From Rhabditoides inermis (taxonomy: Eukaryota; Nematoda; Chromadorea; Rhabditida; Rhabditidae), in contig CAWZYM010000380.1 of NCBI GenBank assembly GCA_963966185.1, forward strand, positions 480,001-544,000: 64,000 nt of DNA, in the 5' to 3' direction. This document shows, piece by piece, positions 28,325 to 39,700 of the stretch. Position 1 is the first letter of the stretch, and each line of letters starts with the position of its first letter. Both the position numbers and the translations under genes were made by a program. The notes beneath the pieces are model-generated. The model was not told the DNA's origin, did not search any database, and saw nothing but the letters and a program-made list of their open reading frames with translations.

Positions 28325-28715
28325 TGAGATAAATATAAAACGGAGAGTTTCATTGTTCTCTTGTGAGTGAGATTCAGATGACATTTCTCACCACGCCATT
28401 CTGCCGCCGGTCATGACGATGCACGGATCTGGATGGCCCTGAAAGTATCAGTGGGTCAGCTGGCTACCACACTAAGAGGAAAGAGCTGACGCTTATCACG
28501 GTATTCAAGACCCTTCAAAACATTGCAACTTTTTTAAGAGTTGATATTTCTACGATACAATTACCTATTACCAGTAACAGTCTCACCTGTAGTGTGGGCA
28601 CGCAGTTCATGAGCTGCAGGGTGCTCCTGTGTCTGAGCTGTGTGAGCCCGCGTTCGCAACAGAGGGAGAGACAGGGCAGGAGGAGGAGGAGGAGGGGCAG
28701 TGGCACTAGCCGCAT
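22897..28715 (-). CDS. secreted MBLAC1/SWIP-10-like metallo-beta-lactamase-fold protein, probable pseudoenzyme
   Basis: Thirteen exons sum to 1239 nt (412 aa): 28587-28715, 28392-28438, 28194-28274, 27975-28128, 27809-27917, 27576-27664, 27191-27269, 25467-25559, 24003-24116, 23639-23734, 23375-23443, 23082-23166, 22897-22990. A Leu-rich signal peptide (MRLVPLPLLLLLLPCLSLCC) and a ~200-residue unrecognised region precede a C-terminal metallo-beta-lactamase domain. Blocks: SVVLLQDGGCRILVNTGLPS, FVVITSSHPQFVGNLNLFPD, GGVYLRGE, VRTPGP, TVAVTGALF, DWVFPGHSGP. In active relatives these read LVDTG, THGHxDHxGNLNLF, TPGH and GDLF. Here most ligand positions (two His and the Asp of HxHxDH, the TPGH His, the GDLF Asp) are changed; only the PGHG-region His and one central His survive. 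The fold is likely kept and the chemistry lost. The two halves could in principle be separate genes. Confidence 0.75.
24200..24275 (-). mobile_element. tRNA-derived SINE-like sequence
   Basis: On the minus strand the segment begins GGGGTGGCTAGCGCAGTGG (perfect A box TAGCGCAGTGG) and later carries the B box GGTTCAATCC, in tRNA-like spacing. No clean acceptor-stem pairing is seen, so it is better read as a tRNA-derived SINE head than a working tRNA. It lies in an intron of the metallo-beta-lactamase-fold gene. Confidence 0.6.
24474..24748. repeat. (AGAGAGAA)n then (GA)n array
   Basis: About 26 near-perfect 8-bp units AGAGAGAA (24487-24702) grade into plain (GA)n to 24748. Intronic. The uniform octamer suggests expansion of a higher-order unit rather than drift in a dinucleotide run. 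Frames across it translate to low-complexity Leu/Ser or Arg/Glu and are not genes. Confidence 0.85.
25233..25888. repeat. pair of ~140-bp direct repeats
   Basis: 25233-25375 and 25748-25888 share CATCAATTTTCGGTT / TATCAATTTTCGGTT, CATATACTCG, AACTCGTTTCTAT, AGGTGCGTATT and TTTTATTTTATACGTATAACCA. They flank exon 25467-25559. The second copy ends directly before the foldback element. Type of element unknown. Confidence 0.65.
25899..27060. mobile_element. foldback element with tandem-repeat arms
   Basis: Outer ends GGGCAGGAAGGTAGAATCCC (25899) and the exact reverse complement at 27060 flank arms built of ~17-20 bp units around AAATAGGGTACAGTTTGCAA, in opposite orientation on the two sides (25915-26108 and 26825-27045). 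The flanks ACGAAGA and ACAAAGA could be an imperfect target duplication. A nested TTAA element lies at the inner edge of the right arm. No transposase frame is visible. It sits in the intron between exons 7 and 8 of the metallo-beta-lactamase-fold gene. Confidence 0.75.
26437..26826 (+). mobile_element. TTAA-flanked element C with tRNA-like module
   Basis: Starts TTAAAGGTACACTGGCGACT and ends with the near-exact inverse AAGTCGCCACTGTTCCTTTAA (26806-26826). Near the right end (about 26709-26756) is a tRNA-like B box GGTTCGAGTCC preceded by an A-box-like TACGCCGTAGTGG. It is nested in the foldback element, which resumes immediately after the right TTAA. Confidence 0.7.
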
Positions 28716-30147
28716 ACTATGTATCTAAAACGACATACACATTATTATTTTTTCATAGTATGTTTATGTTGGACATTTAGCGATCATTTATGATCATATC
28801 CATAGCGCGATCACAGCAAACATTGTACATGCATAAGATAAAGTGGCATACATGAAATAGTAGGAGAATGTATATATCGAAGTCGGTATAGTGGCAACAT
28901 TGACGGTATGAAATAGAGACAATGAATCGAGCAATGTTGCAAATATGTAAGGGTATGTAGATACAAATGACCTTATCTGTAAATGTGACTACTATCAGCG
29001 AAAAGACAGCAGGGAATTAAATTCCACAAAACAAAAGAAGACCGGAAACCAAGAGGAAATCGGTGCACTACCGTTTTTGAAGGGGCCGAATCACTTCTTT
29101 CGAGAGGGCGAGGGTGAGAAGAGGGGGAAGTATCACTGTGTGCCGAGAGAGAGAGATTTGAAGAAGAGTGGTTCAGGCTAGCCGCCGGACGGTATTGACA
29201 CTTGAAACGAGACGCGCAATCAAGAGCGATTAGATTTATGGAGACAATGATGATCATTGGTGATTCTAGTTTTTCATCTTCATAAAATGAAACGCGACTG
29301 AGTGAAAGTAAAAGAAAACAGACAGTGCCATATCAAATTATCGTTCTATCTCTAACAACCAGCTCACGAATTGAAAACATTAAGAAACTCAAGTTCAGTG
29401 CTGAACGACTATCGACAAATGTACAAAGCCCGCCCACGCAATCTATAGTAGACGCGGGTACTTGACTCGAGTCCCTAGTGGGAGCCGACTACTCGGGTAG
29501 ATCTCTCGTGTTTGCTCTGATCCACCGCCTGCCGCGTCTGCGCTCTCTCATATCACCGCACTCTCTCGCCTCTTGTAGACAGCTATCTGGTATCTGTAAT
29601 CGGGTACAACAATGGACGCGGGGTGGCGCCCGGAAGTGGCCCTTGAAGGGAACGGCTCTATTGTGTATTGTGTGATGTTATGTGATGTGATTGATAAAGC
29701 CTCACTAATAATTACTGACTATTAATTACTGTTCTTAATGGCATTCTCGGAAACATTCGAAAAGAATCACGGTATATCGATTTCAAAACAACCTCATTCA
29801 CTTGAGTACAGAAAAAAAGTAAGTATACAAAATGATCTTCCTGATTTAGGCCTGAACAACAAATATGTGTTTTCAAATGTTTACCTATAAAAGCTTCTCG
29901 GAACATTTCCGGAGGAAGTAATCGTAGATGAGACCCGATTGCCCCGTTTGGGTAATCGACCCCCTCTCTCACTCCCTCAATTGCCCTCTCTCGCCTGGAG
30001 AACTCATCATCTCACCCTCTTGTTTCCCCCCTTTCGCCGATGCCCATTTAGGCAATTGCGCGCATCTCCCCCTACTGCTCCACTTCTCCACAACACTGCT
30101 CCGCTGCTCCAACTGGTTGTTCTCCTCCATCTTTTATCCCCTTCTCC
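28716..30147. other. divergent promoter region, 1.4 kb
   Basis: Between two head-to-head genes. No recognisable exon. A minus-strand frame (28973-29257) ending in LWNLIPCCLF is faintly LINE-tail-like but too weak to call. The last 250 bases before ATG 30148 are C/T-rich and probably 5' UTR of the glutamate receptor. Confidence 0.4.
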
Positions 30148-30969
30148 ATGCACAGCCTGCTCCTTCTCCTTCTCCTTCTCCTTGCCTCCTCCTCTCTGTG
30201 CATCGACATCTCACCCCGACTGGATCGGACCACGAGACCGCCAGTCAATGTGACAAAGGAGCAAGTAACTATCGGGGTTGTGTATCAGGTGTGTTCGATA
30301 TGTAACAATGCAAAATACATGAATGTGAATATTCACAGAACTACGCCCGCTCGAAAGCCTACGACAAAGCGTTCAAGGAAGTTATCCGGAAAATCAACGA
30401 TGCCACGCTAATATCGTTTGTTTTGATCTTACTCTCACTCTCATCAATCGATAAATCAATATCATAATCGTCCAGCTCCCTCCGTCGACTCGCCACGCGC
30501 TACACCTTCTCATCGGTCGACTGCATTCTGCCAAAGGTGAGAGGAGTACGTCGGGAAGGCGGTATAGTACGTAAGCGTACCACCCAATGGTTTCCGAAAG
30601 TAGTCCCTTGTTTTTGTTAGGGCATGTTCTACGTCTCCGACGTGCTCGACTGTCTGTGCGACACCATGATACCCGAAAAGGTACGGTATCCTTTATTTTG
30701 TACGTTTTTAGTTGATTACTTATCGAATCAATACAAAATCGAATCAATACAAAATAGATAACAAAAAGAGGATGGCACATTTCAAGGAGAGAGAACAATG
30801 ACAAGAATGTAGTCTTATGCCTCGGAGTGAGAGGGAGAGAGAGATAGAGAGGGATTCTCTCTCTGCAGGTCGCCCTGATCATCTTCGTGACGGCATCGGA
30901 GTTGTACGACGAGTCCACGGCAGCCAGCCAGTACTTCCTGCGCACTGCCAGCTACACCGGTGGAAGACA

Positions 30970-31045
<76 letters not shown>

Positions 31046-33714
31046 ACTCTCTCACTCTCTCTCTTTCTTCTCTCTCTCTCTTCTCTCTCTTTCTCTCTCT
31101 TCTCTCTCTCTTTCTCTCTTTCTCTCTCACTTTCCCCTCTCATACTTACTGCATGTTCAGGCATCCCGCTGGTCGCTTGGAACGCGGATAGTGCCGGCTA
31201 CTCTCTCAACAAGGTGAAAAATCTTCATGGCGCTCCTACATTCTCGTAAAAAGTATTAAAGAATATTTTTTAAACATAATTACAAAATCTATCACACAAC
31301 ATTTCACAGTAAGACTCCGGATAATACAGATCAGAGACATCAGTTATGAAAAGAACAAGGGAAGATTATTTGAAGCAGAGAACGCGGAATAGTTGCGAGA
31401 GAGCGTTGCAGGATCTGTCTGAGTACCGTCTCCTGCAGCTCGCTCCTCCCATCGAACACCAGATACGAGCCATGTTCGCACTCCTCACACGGTACGCGTT
31501 CACTTCATTCTCACCACTATCATTCATCATTATCTTATCATTGTGCTTGCCGTTTTTAGATCAATAATTGTAAATCTGCATGCGAGTTGAAACGGCTACG
31601 AATACTTTCAACTAATAATATTGTGATCACTGAACATCAGACGAGCGTGAAACGGGTGAAAAAAATATTGTGTTCAGCTACAACTGGAGCAAGTTCGGCG
31701 TGGTGGCTGCGAAGATGGCCGGATCGCAGGTAATCGAAATAATCATTCAATTACATTTCTAATGATACTGCATCATTAGCGACATTTTTCAAACTCAGGA
31801 GTTCCTCTTGGCAGTCCAGGATGAGATCAAAGAGATGGAGGAGCGCGGCGCGAGAGGCCGGGGGTGCGTGGTATATATATGTATCGTTCTCTCTCTCTCT
31901 CTCTTTCTCTTTTTTTCTCTCTCTCTCTCTTTCTCTCTTTCTCTCTCTTGCTCTCTTTCTCCTCTTCCCTCCGTTTCTTGAAGATAAGGACCCTTCTCTT
32001 TCTAGTCTGGAAGTGTTGTTCTCCGGAGAGATGGACCCCTCCAATCAGACGCACATCGACGATCAGCTAGTAGCGTTGAGGTGAGACTACATACCCGCCG
32101 CACACATCACTTTCCATGAAACTCATGAAAAAACGTTCTTTATTGTAGTTGGAAGATGTGATGCATCATTTAAATTAGACAATTTCTACGTGAGAGTCGG
32201 CAACACTACTTCGTCTTCAGGAAGTCGCAGGCGAAGATCATTCTGCTGTACGCAAGCGAGCAACACGCGAGGAGCATATTCGAGGTGAGACTGCCTGTCT
32301 ACGTCAGTCTGTCGTCATCCCGTCACTTATCATAAATGAACATATGTACAAAGCGAACAGAATGTGGAAGAGCTTCTCCTGGATTAGTTTGTCTAACAAC
32401 ACTCTCGCTGAAGCTTGAAAGCACCAAAAACGTTTTTGATTTCAATATTATACCGTTGATTTGTAAAATAAAAAGTAAACAAAACTTTTTTTGCAGCGCG
32501 CGGAGCTGGCAGGCCTACTGGCCGACAACTTCCTGTGGATAGGCACGCAGAGTGTGAGAGGTGCGTGGGAAACATATTTTTCTCTCCGCCCCCTCTCCCC
32601 CCCCCTCCTCGCTCTATCACCGATCTACTTGCCTCACCATCTCATTGTCAGAACTGTATGATATACCAGAGAGGCTCAACAACCAGTGTGCATTATTATG
32701 TATATTTATTTATTGCCGTGTTACATAAACAGATACATTGCAAAACAGGAAAAAAAAGTGTGAAAGGGTGACGTAACATGAACGATAGATAACATGATAT
32801 GATACAAAAGGAAAGGAAAACGTGGATGTGCTCAATTACGACGGATTTTAGACAGTGTCATTAGTTCTAGGGAGGATAGGTGTTGTTTAAAAGAGGTGTG
32901 GTCACGGATATGTACAACGTCAGAAGGTAAGGCATTCCAGGTACTAAAAGCTCTACTAATAATTGTGCTTATTTGGCCATTGTTATCAAATGAAGGCACA
33001 ATTCTGAATTCGTTTGAGTTTCTGGATTTTGTTGGGATAATAGTGAAAAGACCTTAATAATCCAAAATTGTTTTAGAGTGAATGAACTTATGGATATATG
33101 TGATGTCATTCAAAAAAGGCGATATTCGAGTGTTTGAAGATTGAGCAGCTCTAGGCGTTGAGGATAGGAAAGGGTGCGACCGATACGCTGACACACGCGA
33201 CGAGTGAAATAAGAGATAAGAAAAATTATGAGCTTAAAGAAGGATTCCGGAGAACAGGCCAGCCGGCGCAAAATGCCGCGCCCCAGTGGCATACTGGCGC
33301 ACGTACTCGTGGCGAGGCTAATTTCATTGTTCACTATCGTGTCTCTATCACTGGGTCAGCGCATGATAAGCGCGGGAAAGCAGCGGCAGTGAGGGAGAGT
33401 GTGCGTGACCCGCGCGGCTTCTTTCATCTTGTGCTAGCCGAACACTCTATCGATCAACAAAATGGCGCAAACTTGTCTTGTGGGGGTTTCGGCGATGGCG
33501 CCTGCCCAGCTGATCGTGGACAATCGTACGGCACTGGCAAAATGCCAAAATCTTGCGCCCAGTTTGACGGTCAATAGTATTCGTACTGCCGAAAAATATT
33601 GGTTATGCAGATTTTCGCGAGGAAAAAAATATTTCTTTTGTAAATAGATTCAATTTACGATTTTCTGTAAATAATGACCCCTAATGTTGATTTCCGTGGA
33701 GGCCTTCTTTAAGA

Positions 33715-33758
<44 letters not shown>

Positions 33759-36700
33759 TGTCTACACTCTCACTTCAGGCACGTCGACGACCCTGTCCCG
33801 TCCTTTCCCCGCTGGTATGCTATCTGTCAACTACCACACCGTCTCCAACGCCATGTTCCCGCCAAAGGACGATGTGCTGCCACATATGATGACGCTCGCG
33901 CCGAAGGATCGCACCTCTCTCTCTCTCTTTATATGTTTTATATGTTTTAACTTCCGTTCGACGGGTAAGTTTCACTGACTGGCTAATACGCGGCGATAGA
34001 AATGACGGCAATTGACTCTATGGATTCGTGATACCTAAAAAACACGTGATAAATAATATGATCCAGCTCGATCGATTCTCCAAAACGTATGTATCACCAG
34101 CTGAACGCATAATGAACTGTTATAGAGTTGTGGTAATCTGCGGTTACAATAACGACATTTGAGAGAAGCAGGAGAATAGAGAAATACATTCGAGTTGTTC
34201 TGCACAGCCCAAAAATGCCGTACTGTAAGAATGCATCTTCTATAGAGAAATATACAAACAGGCCCACATACGTACCCGTTACAGTTGCTGGGCACGGCGC
34301 TGCTCTCTCTGCTGTCCCCCACTGGCTCGTTCTCCTCCCCCCTCCTCCCCTCTCCCAATACATCCACCATCTCCCTCCGATCGACAGCCAGCTGCGAGGC
34401 TGAGGCAGAGACGTTCTTCTGGCAGGACGGAGCAGTACTGTACGAGTGAGTGCAAAGTGAGAATGATCCGCACAAACTGTCTTTTTTGTTTCAAACAGAT
34501 TTTCATACACAAACGAGCCAAGCTGCCAAATCTATTCTATATCGCTCCATCGCAGTTCTGTATAACTGTATTCAACATAACGTTGTACATAGGATTTGAT
34601 GACGAATAGTAGGTCTGAAACCATCTAGGGCGATGAAGAATGCGTTCGTGAAGGGCAACCCGGGCCATGCGGGCGACGGACACGACAGCTTCTTCTTCAC
34701 ATTCGACAGGTGAGACGACCACATCTGAACGAATGATGACTGTCAGTAGTCAAATATTGCTATAATAATAAGTCTGCTTTCACATTTATGTAGTTCTTTA
34801 CTCATAATAATTATGGGCTGGGAGCGGTAGTACAGTAAATATACGTTCCCTTCAGCCAGGGCAAGCTTCGCAACAGTGTGCTCGAGATCAGCAACCTGCG
34901 CACCAAGCTACCCAAGGGTCCACTCTACTGGGACAAGGTAAGTGCAAACACGTTAATGTATCACTTCCCGTATACGGTACGACAGCCGCCCCGGCAGCCG
35001 CATTATGCATTATGTCTAGACATTATGTGAGCACATACTTTTGTTGTTGTAGGTGGGTGAGTTCATTTCGGGAGAGCTGCGTATGGCTGACATCGAGTGG
35101 CCGGGCGGACGCGCCAACCCCCCACACGGTACACCCGACAAGTTCCACGTAAAGGCAAGTAGAGTATCATCAATGAATCAATAAATACAATCGATCGCAT
35201 CAATCAAAAATATGTTCATCCCTCTGAGATCTGAGTCTATGATTCCTCTGGTTCAATTATTTTCATGTAACAATCACTGAAACAAACTCCGTGCCACACA
35301 AACGCCTAAATTATCTAAGGCGAATAGAGTCATAGAATAGAGAGACTCAATGCGACTAATTCACTAATTTTCTTTACATTCACTGGCGAAAGAGAGATTG
35401 AGTGGGAAGGTCGATATCCGGGAGAGATGTGTCTCTGCACTGTTTCACTCTATCGTTGTTATATAATAATATGTTTATTCATAGTGCATGTGGGGGGTAC
35501 ACAGAGAGAAATACAACATGACGAAAAGAGAGTGTAAGCAGCTCTTGTCGACGTTGACAGACCCCCGTCGACCCGGTACAACTACGCTTTCCAGAGATCA
35601 GTATTTAAACGTGATCTATGCGGAAAGACGAAGTCTCGCCACTCGATATGGGACAGAGGAGAGTGAGGAAAACGGACCAGGTTATGCCGTTTGCCACCAC
35701 TTCTCACTAAATGAATAATCCAGCTTCATATTTTAGTTAGGATTACCTAGAACCTGGTTGTATCATTTATACAAAGTAGTGTTGAAATTGTTCCGTTTTT
35801 ACTATGGAAGTTTATTAAATCATTTAGTTTCTTTCGGAATAGGGGTTTTTCATGAACAGAGACCACGTAACTTGGAAGTGAATTCCAAACATTAACGACT
35901 GTGTATGTTAAAAATGATTGTTCTACAGTAGTTTTTGCGTTTGTGAGTAATTTGAGACCATTCGAACGTGTTCTGTATGATCTCGAAGCTGTGCTTGCTA
36001 CAGTGAAAGGATTATCTGCTTTAATGTGACCATGAATGTAGCTATGCGCTAGTGACAAACTGTTTTTCATTCTCCTCAAAAACAATGTCTCTAGATCAAG
36101 AACACGTAATCTATCCACATAGCACATCTTAGGTAAAATTGCCTTTGTAAATTTACGTTGCACTTTTTCAAGATCGTTACAACATGATATGTTCATATGA
36201 CATAACACTTCACTACCATACTCTAGTATGGGTCGTATTTTGTACATATAGAAGTTTTTAAATAGGTCTTGAGAATAAGAGAAGGTTTTGGGAACAAGAG
36301 TTGATAAAGCGGAAGCTTTTCGTATTTGTTTCGATAAATGACTTGAGGGGTCTAGATCATAGTTCAATTGAATACCTAAGTCTCTGATGTTAGTGACTGA
36401 TCGTAAAGACTGCCCTTCGCATGTATAGGTTTTCTTCGGATTCTGTTTTCCGAAATGCATACATTCGCACTTGGAAACTGAAAGTGTCATCTGCCTATGT
36501 TTGAAGAAATTCGAGATGACATGTAGGGCTAATTCCAGTTTTATTTCGAAACCTGGTGTACCAGAGGAAAGATATAGTTTTAGGTCATCAGCATACATCA
36601 GAAAATGACAGTTTTTAATAAAATCTCCGATGTCATTTACATACAGCAGGAACAAAAGGGGACCAACCACACTTCCCTGAGGCACACCAGACAGAACCTC

Positions 36701-39700
36701 TAGCCAGTCAGACAGCGAATCATTTATCCGTACTCGTTGTTGTCTACCGATCAAGTAATTTGTTAACCACCGCAAAAGATCACCACCGAACCCGTAGGAT
36801 TCGCAGATTTGCAATAATCTTCGATGACATACAGTATCAAAAGCTTTTGCTAAATCCAGGTAAATGCTGTCAACGATTCTATTTTTTCCGAGCTCTTTTA
36901 CTAGATAGGAAACATAATCAACCATCTGCGTAATGGTCGACCGTCCATTGAGAAAACCATGTTGTTGTGGGGATATGAGATTATTTGCCCATAAGTGAGT
37001 GCGCATTTCAAATACAAGTATCCTCTCAAACACCCTACAGCTCGTACATGTAAGAGATATCGGACGATAATTTGTTACCAATGATGGATTGTCCTTTTTG
37101 TGAACCGGAACTACTATGGATTGTTTCCACAGTTGTGGCATATTTCCAGTACTTAGGGTTTCCTTGAATAAGATAGATAGAGGAAGAGCCAAAACGAGTG
37201 CCAAAGACTGGAGTACAATACTTGGAATGCCGTCCGGTCCACATGATAATTTTCTTTTGAAACGTTTTAGATATTCATAAACTCTGTCGGGTTCCAAGTC
37301 AAAATCGAGCAACTTTGCCCTTGTTCTGTCTGTAACTGAGAATTCGGCATTGTTATCGCGAGTGAAAACATCTGAAAATTGCTTATTGAAAAGTTGCGCT
37401 CTTTCAAAATCATCAGAAACTGAACGAGAACCATCCGAAATGTTGGGAATATCAGATTTTTCCGACGTTTTATTTTTGATGTAGTTCCAATAACCCGTTG
37501 GTGAAGCAGTTCTGAGAATGTTGCGCTCTCGTTCTATAAAATAGCAACGCACGTCTTTTTTGTATTGTTTCGTAGCATTTTTATAAGCGTCTATATGTCT
37601 TGGATCCCGAGTTCGTTTTTGAATATCATACAAGTTCCGAATATGAAGTTTCTTTTTTTGTAACCACTTGGGAAATTTCTTCGCGCTTGAGACTGTTCGT
37701 TTTGGGACACGTAAATCTATTGAATTTTGAATGTGTTGGATGAATTTATTGTACCTTTCGTCTATATCAGAACAAATTGAGAAAATTGAAACCCAGTCAA
37801 CAGCTGCGAGGTCATGACACATTGCGGTATAATCTCCCTTGCGGTAATCCACAAATACTTGAGAAGAAAGTTGTGTATGTTGTTGTATGTATCATTCGTG
37901 TATTTGATTAGTCATTACACATTCGACCTAACCTAAATAGAATATTATCTTTCAAAAGTACTTCCAAGTAAAAGTAGTTGGTTTGTACTGTTGTCTCAGT
38001 TGAGCAAAAGGACTGACATGTTTTCAATGGAGACATGTGCCAACAGGCTCTCTCTCATACCAGTGCAAAGCGGTCATATTATAATGAACGCGTTTACGAA
38101 GTTATGCAGTTATTATCTAAAAGCACAACTTCTGTTGTAACATAACACGTCGAATAATGCTGAGAGCCTGTTTGCACATGTCTCCATTGAAAACATGTCA
38201 GTCCTTTTGCTCAACTGAGACATCAGTACAAACCAACTACTTTTACTTGGAAGTACTTTTGAAAGATAATATCTGTCCTTTTCTTAAGTTTTGTTTCACA
38301 AAATTACATTTTCATACACGTTCGCGATTCGCTGCGAGGATACCGACGCGCACCCGCTATTCGCCTATCTCTCTCTCTCTCACTCACACACAGAGGGGGC
38401 GGGGCGAAAGCGATTAGACCCTCTCTAATTCACGGAACGTATCAGACACGCAAGTTGTCAAAAAGTCAAATGGCGCCATATTGTAAATGTGAATTTAGCC
38501 GCTACTGCGGTTGATGGCTCTATGATAAAAATCATTATATACGAAATCCATTATATTTCGTGTACGATTTTGGCAACCAGGCACACGTATGTATGTAAGT
38601 ACATATGCACTCACACATTCTGTTTCAATCATTTGCGTTTATCAACTACATACTCACGCAACATTGTCATGTGTGAACCATCGCAACCACCGCAACGGAA
38701 CGAATCACGAACATCAACACATGAAACCTATTCTCACATTGAATTCGGAGACCAGGATCATTATTGTTTATTGTGATTCGTGAACCGTTCAGGTGGTGAC
38801 GCTGCACGAGCCGCCGTTCATCACAGTATCGGACGTGGATCCGGACACTGGACTGTGTCCCGGCAGCCAGGGCAGCATCTGTGACTGGGGAGACGAGGAG
38901 TGGACGGATGCAGAGGGAAGGAGGCGGTGAGCAGATGGCATCACATTCACACACCGCATATCAAACAGCCTTTCTGTCAAGACTGCACTCAAACACTCAC
39001 ACTAGTCCAGAACAGACTAAAAGCTACGCCTGATCGCAAAGACGGAACCTCTAAATGTTTGTTGCAGCAACCGCACGCTGGTCAAATGCTGTAGTGGCTA
39101 CTGCGTGGACCTGCTCAATAAGCTGGCAACGGATATTGGATTCACATACACGCTGTACAAAGTGCGCGACGAGAAGTGGGGACTCAAGTCGGTGAGTCGC
39201 ATCCGAACCATGGAGAACACACTGTATGTAGTACTTCCGTATCATTTTAGTATTTTGTGTGTTTTAGGAGAAAGGGTGGAACGGTCTGATCGCCGACTTG
39301 ATCAACAACAAGGCAGACATGTGCGTCACGTCACTCAAGCTCAACTCCGAGAGGGCAAAAGTGAGCGGAAAGAACAATCCGATTGATCTCGAGACCACTC
39401 AGGATATCGACTTCTCGATTCCGTTTCTCGAGACCGGCATAGCTATTATCGTGAAGATCCGCAGCGGGGTGCTCAGTCCCACCGCGTTCCTGGGTGAGTG
39501 AGTGCCGGTTCTGTTTGACGCGTCCTAGCAGATGTGTCCTTTCCTTTTTTACTAGAAGTTTGGCTGCGCCAGAGCGATGGCACTTCGATTCAATTCGCAT
39601 ACAGATTTACAGTACTCTAACCGACTGATTCTGATGATTATCTTTTCTTTCGAGTCAATAAATTTTCAGAGCCGTTCGAGTACTCTACGTGGTGCATCAT

